A stretch of 22,712 nt of DNA from JBDLSY01 sp043777895 (GTDB lineage: Bacteria > Pseudomonadota > Gammaproteobacteria > Burkholderiales > Burkholderiaceae_C), in NCBI GenBank assembly GCA_043777895.1, contig JAYWHD010000098.1, forward strand, positions 1 through 22,712, given 5' to 3'. Of this stretch, positions 15,131 to 22,098 are shown piece after piece. Position numbers and translations under genes: made by a program. A model generated the notes under the pieces. It had not been told where the DNA came from, searched no databases, and saw only the letters and a program-made list of their open reading frames with translations. The number at the start of each line of letters is the position of its first letter. Position 1 is the first letter of the stretch.

Positions 15131-15148
15131 TACAGTATATTTACTGTA
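15131..15148. promoter_or_regulatory. Perfect 18-bp palindrome between rpsT and murJ
   Basis: TACAGTA (15131-15137), TATT, TACTGTA (15142-15148) is a perfect 7-bp inverted repeat with a 4-bp centre in the shared rpsT/murJ regulatory region, 60 bp upstream of rpsT. It could be an operator. It is not a CTGT-N8-ACAG LexA box. No regulator is assigned. Confidence 0.35.
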
Positions 15149-15319
15149 CCACTAATAGTAATACTAAAATAATCAAGTACTAAATAATCAAATAAATATT
15201 GTATAAATAAAATTAAGGTAAGTTATAGACTATAACTGATTATGCTTTATTTTTCAACTTAACTTAAATATTGTAACTATATTTTATACATTATATTTTT
15301 TATATTTTTATATTTTTAC

Positions 15320-15325
15320 TATAAT
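15320..15325 (+). promoter_or_regulatory. -10 box abutting the murJ start codon
   Basis: A perfect TATAAT ends 6 nt before the murJ ATG, and there is no Shine-Dalgarno sequence in between. If it is used, transcription would start at or next to the A of the ATG, giving a leaderless mRNA. The matching -35 position (15297-15302) is only T-rich. An upstream promoter in the AT-rich gap cannot be excluded. Confidence 0.35.
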
Positions 15326-15331
15326 AACCTC

Positions 15332-16882
15332 ATGAATTTACTAAAATCAGTCGCAACAGTCAGTAGTTTTACTTTGTTGTCTCGCATCACAGGTTTAATA
15401 CGCGACACATTATTGGCACGTATTTTTGGTGCAAGTGAGGCAATGGACGCTTTTTTCGTTGCATTTAGAATTCCTAATTTATTACGCCGCTTATTTGCTG
15501 AAGGGGCATTTAGTCAAGCATTCGTTCCTTTATTAGGCCGTATAAAAAGCAATCAAGGCGATGAAGCAGCTTACGAAATTATTGATGCAGTTGCCATTAT
15601 TTTATTGTGGGCAGTCATTATTATCAGTATTATCGGTATTGTGGCAGCCCCTTATGTGGTGTGGCTAATGGCCAGTGGCTGGGCAGTCAATAAACCTGAT
15701 ACGTTTGCCACAACAGTACTACTTACAAAAATAATGTTCCCGTATATTGCTTGTATGTCATTAGTTGCTATGGCAAGTGGTGTACTGAATACTTGGCGAC
15801 ATTTTGCCGTACCCGCTTTTACACCTGTATTATTAAATATTGCTATGATTGGTGCAGCTTGGTTTTTAACACCTTACTTTAACCCCCCTATTGTGGCATT
15901 AGCAATCGGTGTTATGTTGGGTGGTGTGGCACAATTAACCATTCAATTACTGGCTTTAAAACATTTAGGTGTGATGCCGCGTTTAAATATTTCTATACAA
16001 TCAGCTTGGCGACATACAGGTACACGCACTGTACTAAAAAATATGGCTCCTGCTTTATTAGGTGTGGGTGTTTCACAAATTGCTTTATTAATTAATACAC
16101 AAATAGCCTCTCATTTGGCACAAGGATCTGTGTCATGGCTTAGTTTTGCTGACCGATTAATGGAGTTTCCTACAGCATTATTAGGCGTGGCCTTAGGAAC
16201 AGTATTAATGCCCAGTTTGACCAAAGCGGCTACACAAAACGATACAGAAGAATTTAGTCAATTATTAGACTGGGGCTTACGCTTAACATTTTTACTAGCC
16301 ATTCCTGCGGCTTTAATGCTGGTATTTATGTCTGAACCCTTGGTAGCTACTTTGTTTCATTACGGAAAATTTAGCCGCTATGATGTAGCGATGACCCAAT
16401 CATCGGTTTCAACGTATGCCTTGGGCTTACTGGGATTTTCTTTAATTAAAATTTTAGCCCCCGCTTTTTATGCACAGCAAAATATTAAAACGCCTGTCAA
16501 AATCGCAATAGCCGCACTGATTACCACACAACTTGCAAATCTATTCACCGTCCCTCGGTTTGGACACGCAGGTTTAACTTTGTCTATTAGTATTGGGGCT
16601 ATTCTTAATGCAAGTCTATTGTTTTTTGGTTTGTGGCGTACTAAACGTTACACGGCACAAGCGGGTTGGTTTACTTTTCTTATGCAACTGGGTGTGGGTA
16701 TGGCCACCATATCAGCTTGGATAATATGGGTCGTACCTCAATTAGATTGGCTGGCTTTACAACACAGGCCTTGGCTACGTGTTCTTTATTTACTGGGTAT
16801 TTGTATGGTATCAGGAATAGTTTACTTTGGAAGCTTATTAGCAGTCGGTGTTCGTTTAAAATCGTTTATACGCAAGATTTAA
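15332..16882 (+). CDS. murJ: Lipid II flippase MurJ
   Basis: Essential MOP-superfamily flippase that moves lipid II across the inner membrane for peptidoglycan synthesis. The 516 aa give about 14 TM segments. Conserved N-terminal sequence: TLLSRITGLIRDTLLARIFG and AFRIPNLLRRLFAEGAFSQA (the RLFAEGAFSQAFVP block contains the functional Arg and Glu). Also DRLMEFPTALLGVALGTVL in the second half. The length matches the family and no defects are seen. It is divergent from rpsT, as in many proteobacteria, and overlaps the xthA 3' end tail-to-tail by 17 nt. No SD is visible, and a -10 box touches the start (see separate entry). Confidence 0.97.
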   Translation: MNLLKSVATVSSFTLLSRITGLIRDTLLARIFGASEAMDAFFVAFRIPNLLRRLFAEGAFSQAFVPLLGRIKSNQGDEAAYEIIDAVAIILLWAVIIISIIGIVAAPYVVWLMASGWAVNKPDTFATTVLLTKIMFPYIACMSLVAMASGVLNTWRHFAVPAFTPVLLNIAMIGAAWFLTPYFNPPIVALAIGVMLGGVAQLTIQLLALKHLGVMPRLNISIQSAWRHTGTRTVLKNMAPALLGVGVSQIALLINTQIASHLAQGSVSWLSFADRLMEFPTALLGVALGTVLMPSLTKAATQNDTEEFSQLLDWGLRLTFLLAIPAALMLVFMSEPLVATLFHYGKFSRYDVAMTQSSVSTYALGLLGFSLIKILAPAFYAQQNIKTPVKIAIAALITTQLANLFTVPRFGHAGLTLSISIGAILNASLLFFGLWRTKRYTAQAGWFTFLMQLGVGMATISAWIIWVVPQLDWLALQHRPWLRVLYLLGICMVSGIVYFGSLLAVGVRLKSFIRKI

Positions 16883-17654
16883 ACGTAACAATGACAGGTG
16901 CGTGGTCGCTGGGTTGAACTTGTTTTCTAGGTTCACGGTCAATTGTGCAGGCTATCAAGTTTTTACGAATAGCTTCACTGACTAACCAATGGTCTATACG
17001 CAAACCTTTGTTTTTTTGAAACCCTAATAGACGATAATCCCACCAACTATAACTTTTAGGGGTTTGCTCAAAATAACGGTAGGCATCTACTAAACCTAGA
17101 TTCAATAACGCTTGAAACCGCTGCCGCTCGGGAACAGAACAATGCAGTTGGTCTTGCCATGCTTGCGGGTCGTGTACATCAATATCTTGTGGGGCAATGT
17201 TGTAATCCCCACCTAATACTAAGTAAGGATATTGTTTCATTTGCTCATGAACATAGCCAATTAAAGCATCTAACCACGATAATTTATAGGCATATTTATC
17301 GCTACCAACGGCTTGTCCATTTGGAAAGTAGCCGCAAATAAGCCGTGTACCATCACCTAAAGTAGCGGCAATCAAACGCCGCTGCTCATCTTCAAAATTC
17401 GGCAAATTATACTGTATATCAATCAAAGTAGGCTGATGTCTCGGAGTCAAAATAGCGACACCGTTATAAGCTTTTTGACCTAAAAATACAGCGTTGTAGC
17501 CTATGGCGTGCAATGCTTCAACTGGAAACTGTGAATCTACCAGTTTAAGCTCTTGTAAACACAGTGCATCAACAGGGTTAGCGTGTAACCAGCTTAATAC
17601 CTGTGGTAAACGTACTTTTAATGAATTGACATTCCACGTAGCCAATGTTGTCAT
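16866..17654 (-). CDS. xthA: Exodeoxyribonuclease III
   Basis: Cytoplasmic AP endonuclease / 3'-5' exonuclease of the EEP (exonuclease-endonuclease-phosphatase) fold, 262 aa (E. coli ExoIII is 268). Visible active-site motifs: TWNVNSLKVRL (Asn8), LQELK with the metal-binding Glu35, ICGYFPNG, GGDYNIAP (Asp/Asn), YSWWDYR, LRIDHWLVS and the terminal SDHAPV (Asp-His pair). It starts at an ATG that overlaps the SDR stop as ATGA, so it is co-translated with that gene. Its last 17 nt overlap the murJ 3' end on the other strand. Confidence 0.93.
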   Translation of the reverse strand: MTTLATWNVNSLKVRLPQVLSWLHANPVDALCLQELKLVDSQFPVEALHAIGYNAVFLGQKAYNGVAILTPRHQPTLIDIQYNLPNFEDEQRRLIAATLGDGTRLICGYFPNGQAVGSDKYAYKLSWLDALIGYVHEQMKQYPYLVLGGDYNIAPQDIDVHDPQAWQDQLHCSVPERQRFQALLNLGLVDAYRYFEQTPKSYSWWDYRLLGFQKNKGLRIDHWLVSEAIRKNLIACTIDREPRKQVQPSDHAPVIVTFKSCV

Positions 17655-18550
17655 TGTTTAATCACTGTGGGGTGTGCTACAAAATCTTTTAATGCAACAG
17701 GAGAACGCCCTAATAAATCAGTAAAAGGGGCTACGTCAGCAGCACTGCCAGCACACAACATCGCCAATGTATCAGGTGTCCATAAGTGTTGTGGTAAAAG
17801 AGCCGCTAGTTTTGCACTGGCTTTAGCCATTGGTAATGGCATAGGTAACACACAACTTAAACGTAAGGGTGATTTACGGTTGAGTTGTGCCGCCAAAGAT
17901 TTTAAATAGTTAGCCATACTCACTGTGTCCAAGCCCACAGCGGCGATTGTTTGTGCAGGTAAATCAGTATGATTAGTTTGTTGTGTTAATAATGCTACAA
18001 CACCCGCCCCAACATCGCTGCCATGTACAGGTTGAATACTCATATTGCCCGCGTGAGGCAAAATAATCATGGGTAAGCGTGTTAGCTGAATAAACAATTG
18101 ACTACCAGCACCGTCTAATCCAAAGACCATTGAAGGACGAAGAATACCTGCTTTAGGCAAAGCATTTCTAATGCCTTGTTCACCCGCTAATTTACTACGA
18201 AAATATAAAGTATTGATATTGCTATCAACCCCTAAAGAGGATACTTGTACATAATATTGAATATTTTTTTGTGCGGCAGCTTGTGCTAAAGCACTGGGCG
18301 TATGACAGTGAACAGCCATCATCTGTGCCTCTGTTCCACCCATAATACCCACCGTATTGACAATGGCATCAATATTATTTAAGCGAGGTAACCATGCTTT
18401 AGCGGTTATATCCTGCTCAAAATTAACAGCTATATCACTGGATAAATTAGGGCGTCTTACCGCCCGAATAACGGTATGTCCTTGCAAACTAAGTGCTTGA
18501 TGAACAATTTTGCCGATAAAACCATTGGCACCCGTCAGTAAAATATTCAT
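17651..18550 (-). CDS. NAD(P)-binding atypical SDR, NDUFA9-like
   Basis: A 299-aa Rossmann-fold protein. The N-terminal nucleotide-binding motif GANGFIG (7-13) follows the first strand MNILLT; SS (104-105) and YFRSK (116-120) provide a YxxxK-like active site. ILRPSMVFGLDGAG and the long C-terminal variable part are typical of the epimerase-like 'complex I NDUFA9 subunit family' SDRs. The substrate is unknown. AAGGA lies 6-7 nt before the ATG. It leads a two-gene operon with xthA (4-nt overlap). The pairing with a DNA-repair nuclease gives no clear functional hint. The 18551-18706 gap is AT-rich with no obvious terminator. Confidence 0.82.
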   Translation of the reverse strand: MNILLTGANGFIGKIVHQALSLQGHTVIRAVRRPNLSSDIAVNFEQDITAKAWLPRLNNIDAIVNTVGIMGGTEAQMMAVHCHTPSALAQAAAQKNIQYYVQVSSLGVDSNINTLYFRSKLAGEQGIRNALPKAGILRPSMVFGLDGAGSQLFIQLTRLPMIILPHAGNMSIQPVHGSDVGAGVVALLTQQTNHTDLPAQTIAAVGLDTVSMANYLKSLAAQLNRKSPLRLSCVLPMPLPMAKASAKLAALLPQHLWTPDTLAMLCAGSAADVAPFTDLLGRSPVALKDFVAHPTVIKQ

Positions 18551-18706
18551 ACATTTCCTTTAGTTTTCTTTATTTTTTAATGTAAATATTAATAATATAA
18601 GCTTGATACTATACCTAATTTATTCAAATATGAGATGAGTTATGTTGTAAAAAAATAAAAATAAAAATTACCATCATCATTATTACTATTATTACTGTTA
18701 CTAGTA

Positions 18707-19819
18707 TTATTCTAAGTATTTAAGTGTAAATGTAGCACCTAAAATTATTGCTATAAAAGTCAATAATGAACTTAACGACAATACTGACAAGCCACCCAGC
18801 CCATGGCTAATAGAACAGCCCCTCGCTACTACCCCACCAAAGCCCATTAATCCAGCACCCAAGGTGTGATGAGCCCAATCGCGAGTACCAGAAAAGCCTT
18901 GCCAGTGAAAATTCTTTTGATACAAACAAACTGCCGCTGCTCCTAATACCATACCTAAGCTAATAGCCATTGCCAATGTAATTGTTTGACTAGAATCGCT
19001 AAATAACAATAAGTAATTTAACCACGACACCAGTGACGCAACGGGCAGTACATTTTCCATTTTATTAGAAGCCGTACTTAAAAAAGCTTCCTGTAAGGTA
19101 TCGGGGTGTTCTGGTATATAGGCCAGCACACCACTTAATACCCACCCCATTACAATTAAACTACCTATTGCTATACCTGTACCACAATGTTTAAACGTTC
19201 GTTCATCGCGTTTTGATACAGACCACATAATCAAACCCAATGCAATGATTAAACTGATAATAAAAACGACTGTATTTAGTTTAATGTAATCAGTATTAAA
19301 GTGGGTATTAAGGTGAGTATTAAAATAAATACCAAAATACTGATGAAGCGTATTCGGTATTTGAAGCAAAAATGAATCTAAACCATCAATTCTTAGTGGG
19401 CTAAAAATACCGCGTGCAGTCATAGTAGCCGTTAATGCGGCTACGGTTAAAACGCTTAAAGCTTTTAAACTGCCTGTACCAAGACGCAATAAATTTTTGC
19501 TAACGCACCCACCTGCCAGTACCATACCACTACCAAAACAAAGCCCACCGATACTGTGCGATAACCACAGCAACTCGTCACTGTTATATACAGTATGACC
19601 TATGTTAATCCAGTCTAAAACCATTAAAGTCTGTGTACCGATTAATGCTACAGCCAGCGTCAATGCAAATAATCTAGCCCGCTGAAAACCATTAAATAAT
19701 ACGATATCGGCCACTGCACCCATCGTACAAAAATTGGTTAATTGCATAATCCCGCCTAAAATAAACCCTAATAATAAAGCTAAACCGAGTACTAAATTAA
19801 TGTGCTGCGTCGTACTCAT
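18707..19819 (-). CDS. YeeE/YedE (TsuA-like) sulfur-compound transporter
   Basis: A 370-aa inner-membrane protein with about nine to ten TM segments and the inverted-repeat cysteine pattern of YeeE/YedE family importers of thiosulfate or related sulfur anions. The first half has NFCTMGA (Cys31) and LAGGCVSKNLLRLG (Cys105); the second half has VVARGCSISHGLGG (Cys335). In characterised TsuA the conserved cysteines relay thiosulfate through the pore; that is family knowledge. A short polar repeat (NTHLNTHFNTDY) sits in the loop between halves. Its ATG overlaps the HIT gene stop (ATGA), so the two are coupled. No TusA-like or rhodanese gene lies beside it here. Confidence 0.85.
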   Translation of the reverse strand: MSTTQHINLVLGLALLLGFILGGIMQLTNFCTMGAVADIVLFNGFQRARLFALTLAVALIGTQTLMVLDWINIGHTVYNSDELLWLSHSIGGLCFGSGMVLAGGCVSKNLLRLGTGSLKALSVLTVAALTATMTARGIFSPLRIDGLDSFLLQIPNTLHQYFGIYFNTHLNTHFNTDYIKLNTVVFIISLIIALGLIMWSVSKRDERTFKHCGTGIAIGSLIVMGWVLSGVLAYIPEHPDTLQEAFLSTASNKMENVLPVASLVSWLNYLLLFSDSSQTITLAMAISLGMVLGAAAVCLYQKNFHWQGFSGTRDWAHHTLGAGLMGFGGVVARGCSISHGLGGLSVLSLSSLLTFIAIILGATFTLKYLE

Positions 19820-20256
19820 ATTGTAAATGCCAAGAAAATATTTTGTGCGACTGCATTACGTTGTGCATACATATATGTTACTAATTGAGCGTCTGTTTGA
19901 CGACTAACAATACCCAAAGGGCTATTAGGCCAATGTGCATCTAAGCAGTATCGCGGCACAATATGCCAATGTAAATGCGGTACTTGGTTGCCTAAACTCA
20001 TTAAATTAATTTTGTCAGGTACAGGCTGTAAAGTGTCGCGTAAAATACGTTCTACTTGTAACACTGCCTGCAATAAAGTTTGCTGTTGTTCAAATGGTAA
20101 ATCGGTCATTTCAACCACGTGTTGTTGCCAAATAACGCGTATAAAACATGGGTAATTTGTTTCATTGCCCCAAACAATACGATAAGCATCATTTGAAAAA
20201 ATAATACTGTCATCAATTAATGAATTAACGCACAAAGGGCATACTAAATTGGACAT
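19816..20256 (-). CDS. HIT-family hydrolase
   Basis: A 146-aa histidine-triad protein with the catalytic motif His94-Leu-His96-Trp-His98 followed by IVPRY. HIT proteins hydrolyse or transfer nucleotides from phosphoramidates or dinucleoside polyphosphates; the exact substrate is not readable. The N-terminus has a CPLC pair (Cys6, Cys9), a possible metal site common in this subfamily. The segment YPCFIRVIWQQHVVEMTDLP is typical of proteobacterial HIT proteins. No good Shine-Dalgarno sequence is visible. The gene begins just downstream of the terminator at 20308-20341 and is coupled to the sulfur transporter by a 4-nt overlap. Confidence 0.88.
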   Translation of the reverse strand: MSNLVCPLCVNSLIDDSIIFSNDAYRIVWGNETNYPCFIRVIWQQHVVEMTDLPFEQQQTLLQAVLQVERILRDTLQPVPDKINLMSLGNQVPHLHWHIVPRYCLDAHWPNSPLGIVSRQTDAQLVTYMYAQRNAVAQNIFLAFTI

Positions 20257-20307
20257 AGTATTAAGTTATCAAGGTACAAAGCATACTAAATATAAAAAAC
20301 TATAAAA

Positions 20308-20341
20308 AAGCCGCTTAACTGTAATTTACGTTAAACGGCTT
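20308..20341 (-). terminator. Terminator of the 42-aa gene
   Basis: AAGCCGCTTAAC (20308-20319) and GTTAAACGGCTT (20330-20341) form a 12-bp stem with one C-A mismatch and a 10-nt loop. On the minus strand a U-run follows (A-run 20304-20309). It separates the 42-aa gene from the HIT-transporter operon. Confidence 0.88.
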
Positions 20342-20367
20342 GAATTAATCACAAAACAACTAAAAAA

Positions 20368-20496
20368 TTAGTTTTTCTTGATTTTTTCTAGCACTTTGAA
20401 TACTGTTTTATTTGAACCCACAAATAAGCGTTTGTAAGCCTTGCCTAAACAACGGCGCTCAATAGTGTTGCGACGAGTACGTTTTAAATCTGCCAT
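20368..20496 (-). CDS. Very basic 42-aa protein, family not recognised
   Basis: The sequence begins MADLKRTRRNTIERRCLGKA and ends FKVLEKIKKN. It holds 14 Lys/Arg against 3 Asp/Glu, one Cys and no hydrophobic membrane segment, so an RNA- or ribosome-binding role is plausible but unproven. The ATG at 20496 is chosen over an upstream in-frame Met at 20553 because GGAG lies about 6 nt before it and the extra 19 residues (FFYCSFFFTLFILFFG-like) come from the T-rich leader. It has its own terminator 27 nt downstream. It does not match S21, S22/Sra, L34, L36 or THX as I know them. The compact SD-ORF-terminator unit argues for a real gene. Confidence 0.72.
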   Translation of the reverse strand: MADLKRTRRNTIERRCLGKAYKRLFVGSNKTVFKVLEKIKKN

Positions 20497-20542
20497 AGTA
20501 GCTCCGAAAAATAATATAAATAGAGTAAAAAAGAATGAACAA

Positions 20543-20582
20543 TAAAAAAACAAAAAAACAAAAAAACAAAAAAATAAAAAAG
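20543..20582. repeat. Five 8-bp (C/T)A7 units upstream of the 42-aa gene
   Basis: Units of one pyrimidine followed by A7 start at 20543, 20551, 20559 and 20567; a fifth with A6 starts at 20575. On the minus strand they read as T7 tracts every 8 bp, about 47 bp before the start codon of the 42-aa gene. Both the homopolymers and the unit number are prone to slippage. Confidence 0.9.
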
Positions 20583-20650
20583 TAAAGAATTTAATTTATA
20601 TAACGTATTTAAACGCAACATAATTGTCTATTGTAGCGGTAACACGCCTA

Positions 20651-21337
20651 TTAAGCATTAACTGGCTTAAACCGTGCAGATAATCGCTGGGTCAATTGAT
20701 ATATAAGCTCTTCAATAGCTACAGACTCCCCTAAACTTGCCATATCTACGGTTGTCAATGCGGCATAACCGCACGGATTAATGGTCTTAAAAGGTGATAA
20801 ATCCATTGCAACATTCAAAGCTACACCATGATAAGTACAGCCTTTACTCACTTTAATACCCAATGCCGCAATTTTTCCTAAACCAGAAAAATCAATCTCT
20901 GTGCTATTGTTTATAGAACGCTTGGCTAAAATAGTGTGGTCAAAGGGACGGTCTAAGACAACATAAATACCGGGTGCACTGGGTATACGATGTCCAGTAA
21001 TACCATAAAAACTTAGTGTAGATATAACCGCTTCTTCTATACGGTATACATATTCTTTTACAAAAATATTCAAACGGTGCAAATTAATCATAAGGTATAT
21101 TACAACTTGTCCTATGCCGTGAAAAGTAATTTGTCCGCCACGGTCTGTTTGTATAACAGGAATAGGGCTAGGCATAATTAAATGTTCAGCTTTACCTGCA
21201 ATGCCTTGCGTAAAGACAGCAGGGTGCTGGCACACCCATAACTCATCTTCAGTTTCAGGCACTCTAGCACGTGTAAAACTTTGCATTGCTTGATAAACGG
21301 GTGTGTAATCTACAATGCCTAAATGATGAATTAGCAT
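20651..21337 (-). CDS. lipB: Octanoyl-[ACP]:protein N-octanoyltransferase LipB
   Basis: Transfers octanoate from acyl carrier protein to lipoyl domains, the first step of lipoate synthesis in the cytoplasm. It has 228 aa. Visible: QHPAVFTQG (38-45), TDRGGQITFHG (64-74, substrate pocket), catalytic Lys155 in GLGKIAALGIKVSKGCTYHG and catalytic Cys189 in INPCGYA. Two oddities: the usual HGPGQ reads HGIGQ (Ile75 for Pro), and about 20 extra residues (129-151) lie between APGIYV and GLGKIAALG. Both active-site residues are kept, so the enzyme is probably functional. No lipA follows within the window, and purE lies 64 nt upstream. No strong Shine-Dalgarno precedes the ATG. Confidence 0.93.
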   Translation of the reverse strand: MLIHHLGIVDYTPVYQAMQSFTRARVPETEDELWVCQHPAVFTQGIAGKAEHLIMPSPIPVIQTDRGGQITFHGIGQVVIYLMINLHRLNIFVKEYVYRIEEAVISTLSFYGITGHRIPSAPGIYVVLDRPFDHTILAKRSINNSTEIDFSGLGKIAALGIKVSKGCTYHGVALNVAMDLSPFKTINPCGYAALTTVDMASLGESVAIEELIYQLTQRLSARFKPVNA

Positions 21338-21401
21338 AAATAAGCCAGTATAAATAACTTAATAAATAACTTAAAATAAGTGCTGCAAAGAAATAGCTTT
21401 T

Positions 21402-21905
21402 TTACTCTAACCGCATTGAACGAGCCGCCTCTGTTTGTGCAACACGATAAGCGTTTAATTGTTCTAAGAGTATTTTATCATCTTTAGCCAACATTGCTAC
21501 AGCAAACAAAGCGGCATTAACCGCACCTGCTTCACCAATTGCAAACGTAGCAACAGGAATACCTTTAGGCATTTGTACAATTGAATATAAAGAATCTAAA
21601 CCTGATAAATGTTTACTAGGTACTGGAACGCCTAAAACAGGTACAGTTGTTTTAGCAGCTAACATACCTGGTAAGTGTGCGGCTCCACCTGCCCCCGCAA
21701 TAATCGCTTGTAAGCCTTGACTGTGAGCTGCTTCTGCATACGCAAACATTTCATCGGGCATACGATGGGCTGACACTACCTTGGCTTCAAAAGCAATTTG
21801 AAAATGTGTCAATATCGCAGCGGCTTGTTGCATAACAGGCCAATCACTGTTACTACCCATCACAATACCAATTTTTGGCGTTGTATTCGCTGTTGAATAT
21901 TCCAT
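21402..21905 (-). CDS. purE: N5-carboxyaminoimidazole ribonucleotide mutase
   Basis: Purine biosynthesis: converts N5-CAIR to CAIR. The 167 aa match class I bacterial PurE. Motifs: VMGSNSDWPVM (15-25), VVSAHRMPDEM (43-53, with catalytic His47) and IIAGAGGAAHLPGMLAAKT, followed by VPVPSKHLSGLDSLYSIVQM. AGGGA lies about 8 nt before the ATG. No purK is visible on either side within the window: lipB follows downstream and the desaturase precedes it beyond a terminator. It probably starts its own transcript. Confidence 0.96.
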   Translation of the reverse strand: MEYSTANTTPKIGIVMGSNSDWPVMQQAAAILTHFQIAFEAKVVSAHRMPDEMFAYAEAAHSQGLQAIIAGAGGAAHLPGMLAAKTTVPVLGVPVPSKHLSGLDSLYSIVQMPKGIPVATFAIGEAGAVNAALFAVAMLAKDDKILLEQLNAYRVAQTEAARSMRLE

Positions 21906-21963
21906 ATTTAATCCCTATGCTTTTATTAATTTAATCAAATAAATATCAAATAAGTATTAACTT

Positions 21964-21997
21964 AATTAAGCGTATTTAAAAATTAAGCGTATTTAAA
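21964..21997. repeat. Perfect 17-bp tandem duplication
   Basis: AATTAAGCGTATTTAAA occurs at 21964-21980 and 21981-21997, between purE and the desaturase terminator, where it may overlap purE promoter elements. Confidence 0.9.
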
Positions 21998-22034
21998 AAA
22001 AAGAAAAACCCACAGAATTGAGACTATGGGTTTT
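21995..22034 (-). terminator. Terminator of the desaturase gene
   Basis: AAAACCCACAG (22005-22015) and CTATGGGTTTT (22024-22034) form an 11-bp stem with one wobble and an 8-nt loop. On the minus strand the stem is followed by a T-rich run (A-run 21994-22002 on plus). It lies 64 nt after the desaturase stop. Confidence 0.85.
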
Positions 22035-22098
22035 CAAATAGTACTGAATTTAATGTCTATAAAACAGTGTCTGTTTTATTGTTTTAACACTTTACAAT

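Noticed and set aside
15131..15148. LexA box
   Set aside because: The half-site order is ACAG...CTGT, the reverse of CTGT-N8-ACAG, and neither neighbour is an SOS gene.
16666..16917. 83-aa frame overlapping the murJ and xthA 3' ends
   Set aside because: Out-of-frame shadow of murJ; both genes in this region are complete with family motifs.
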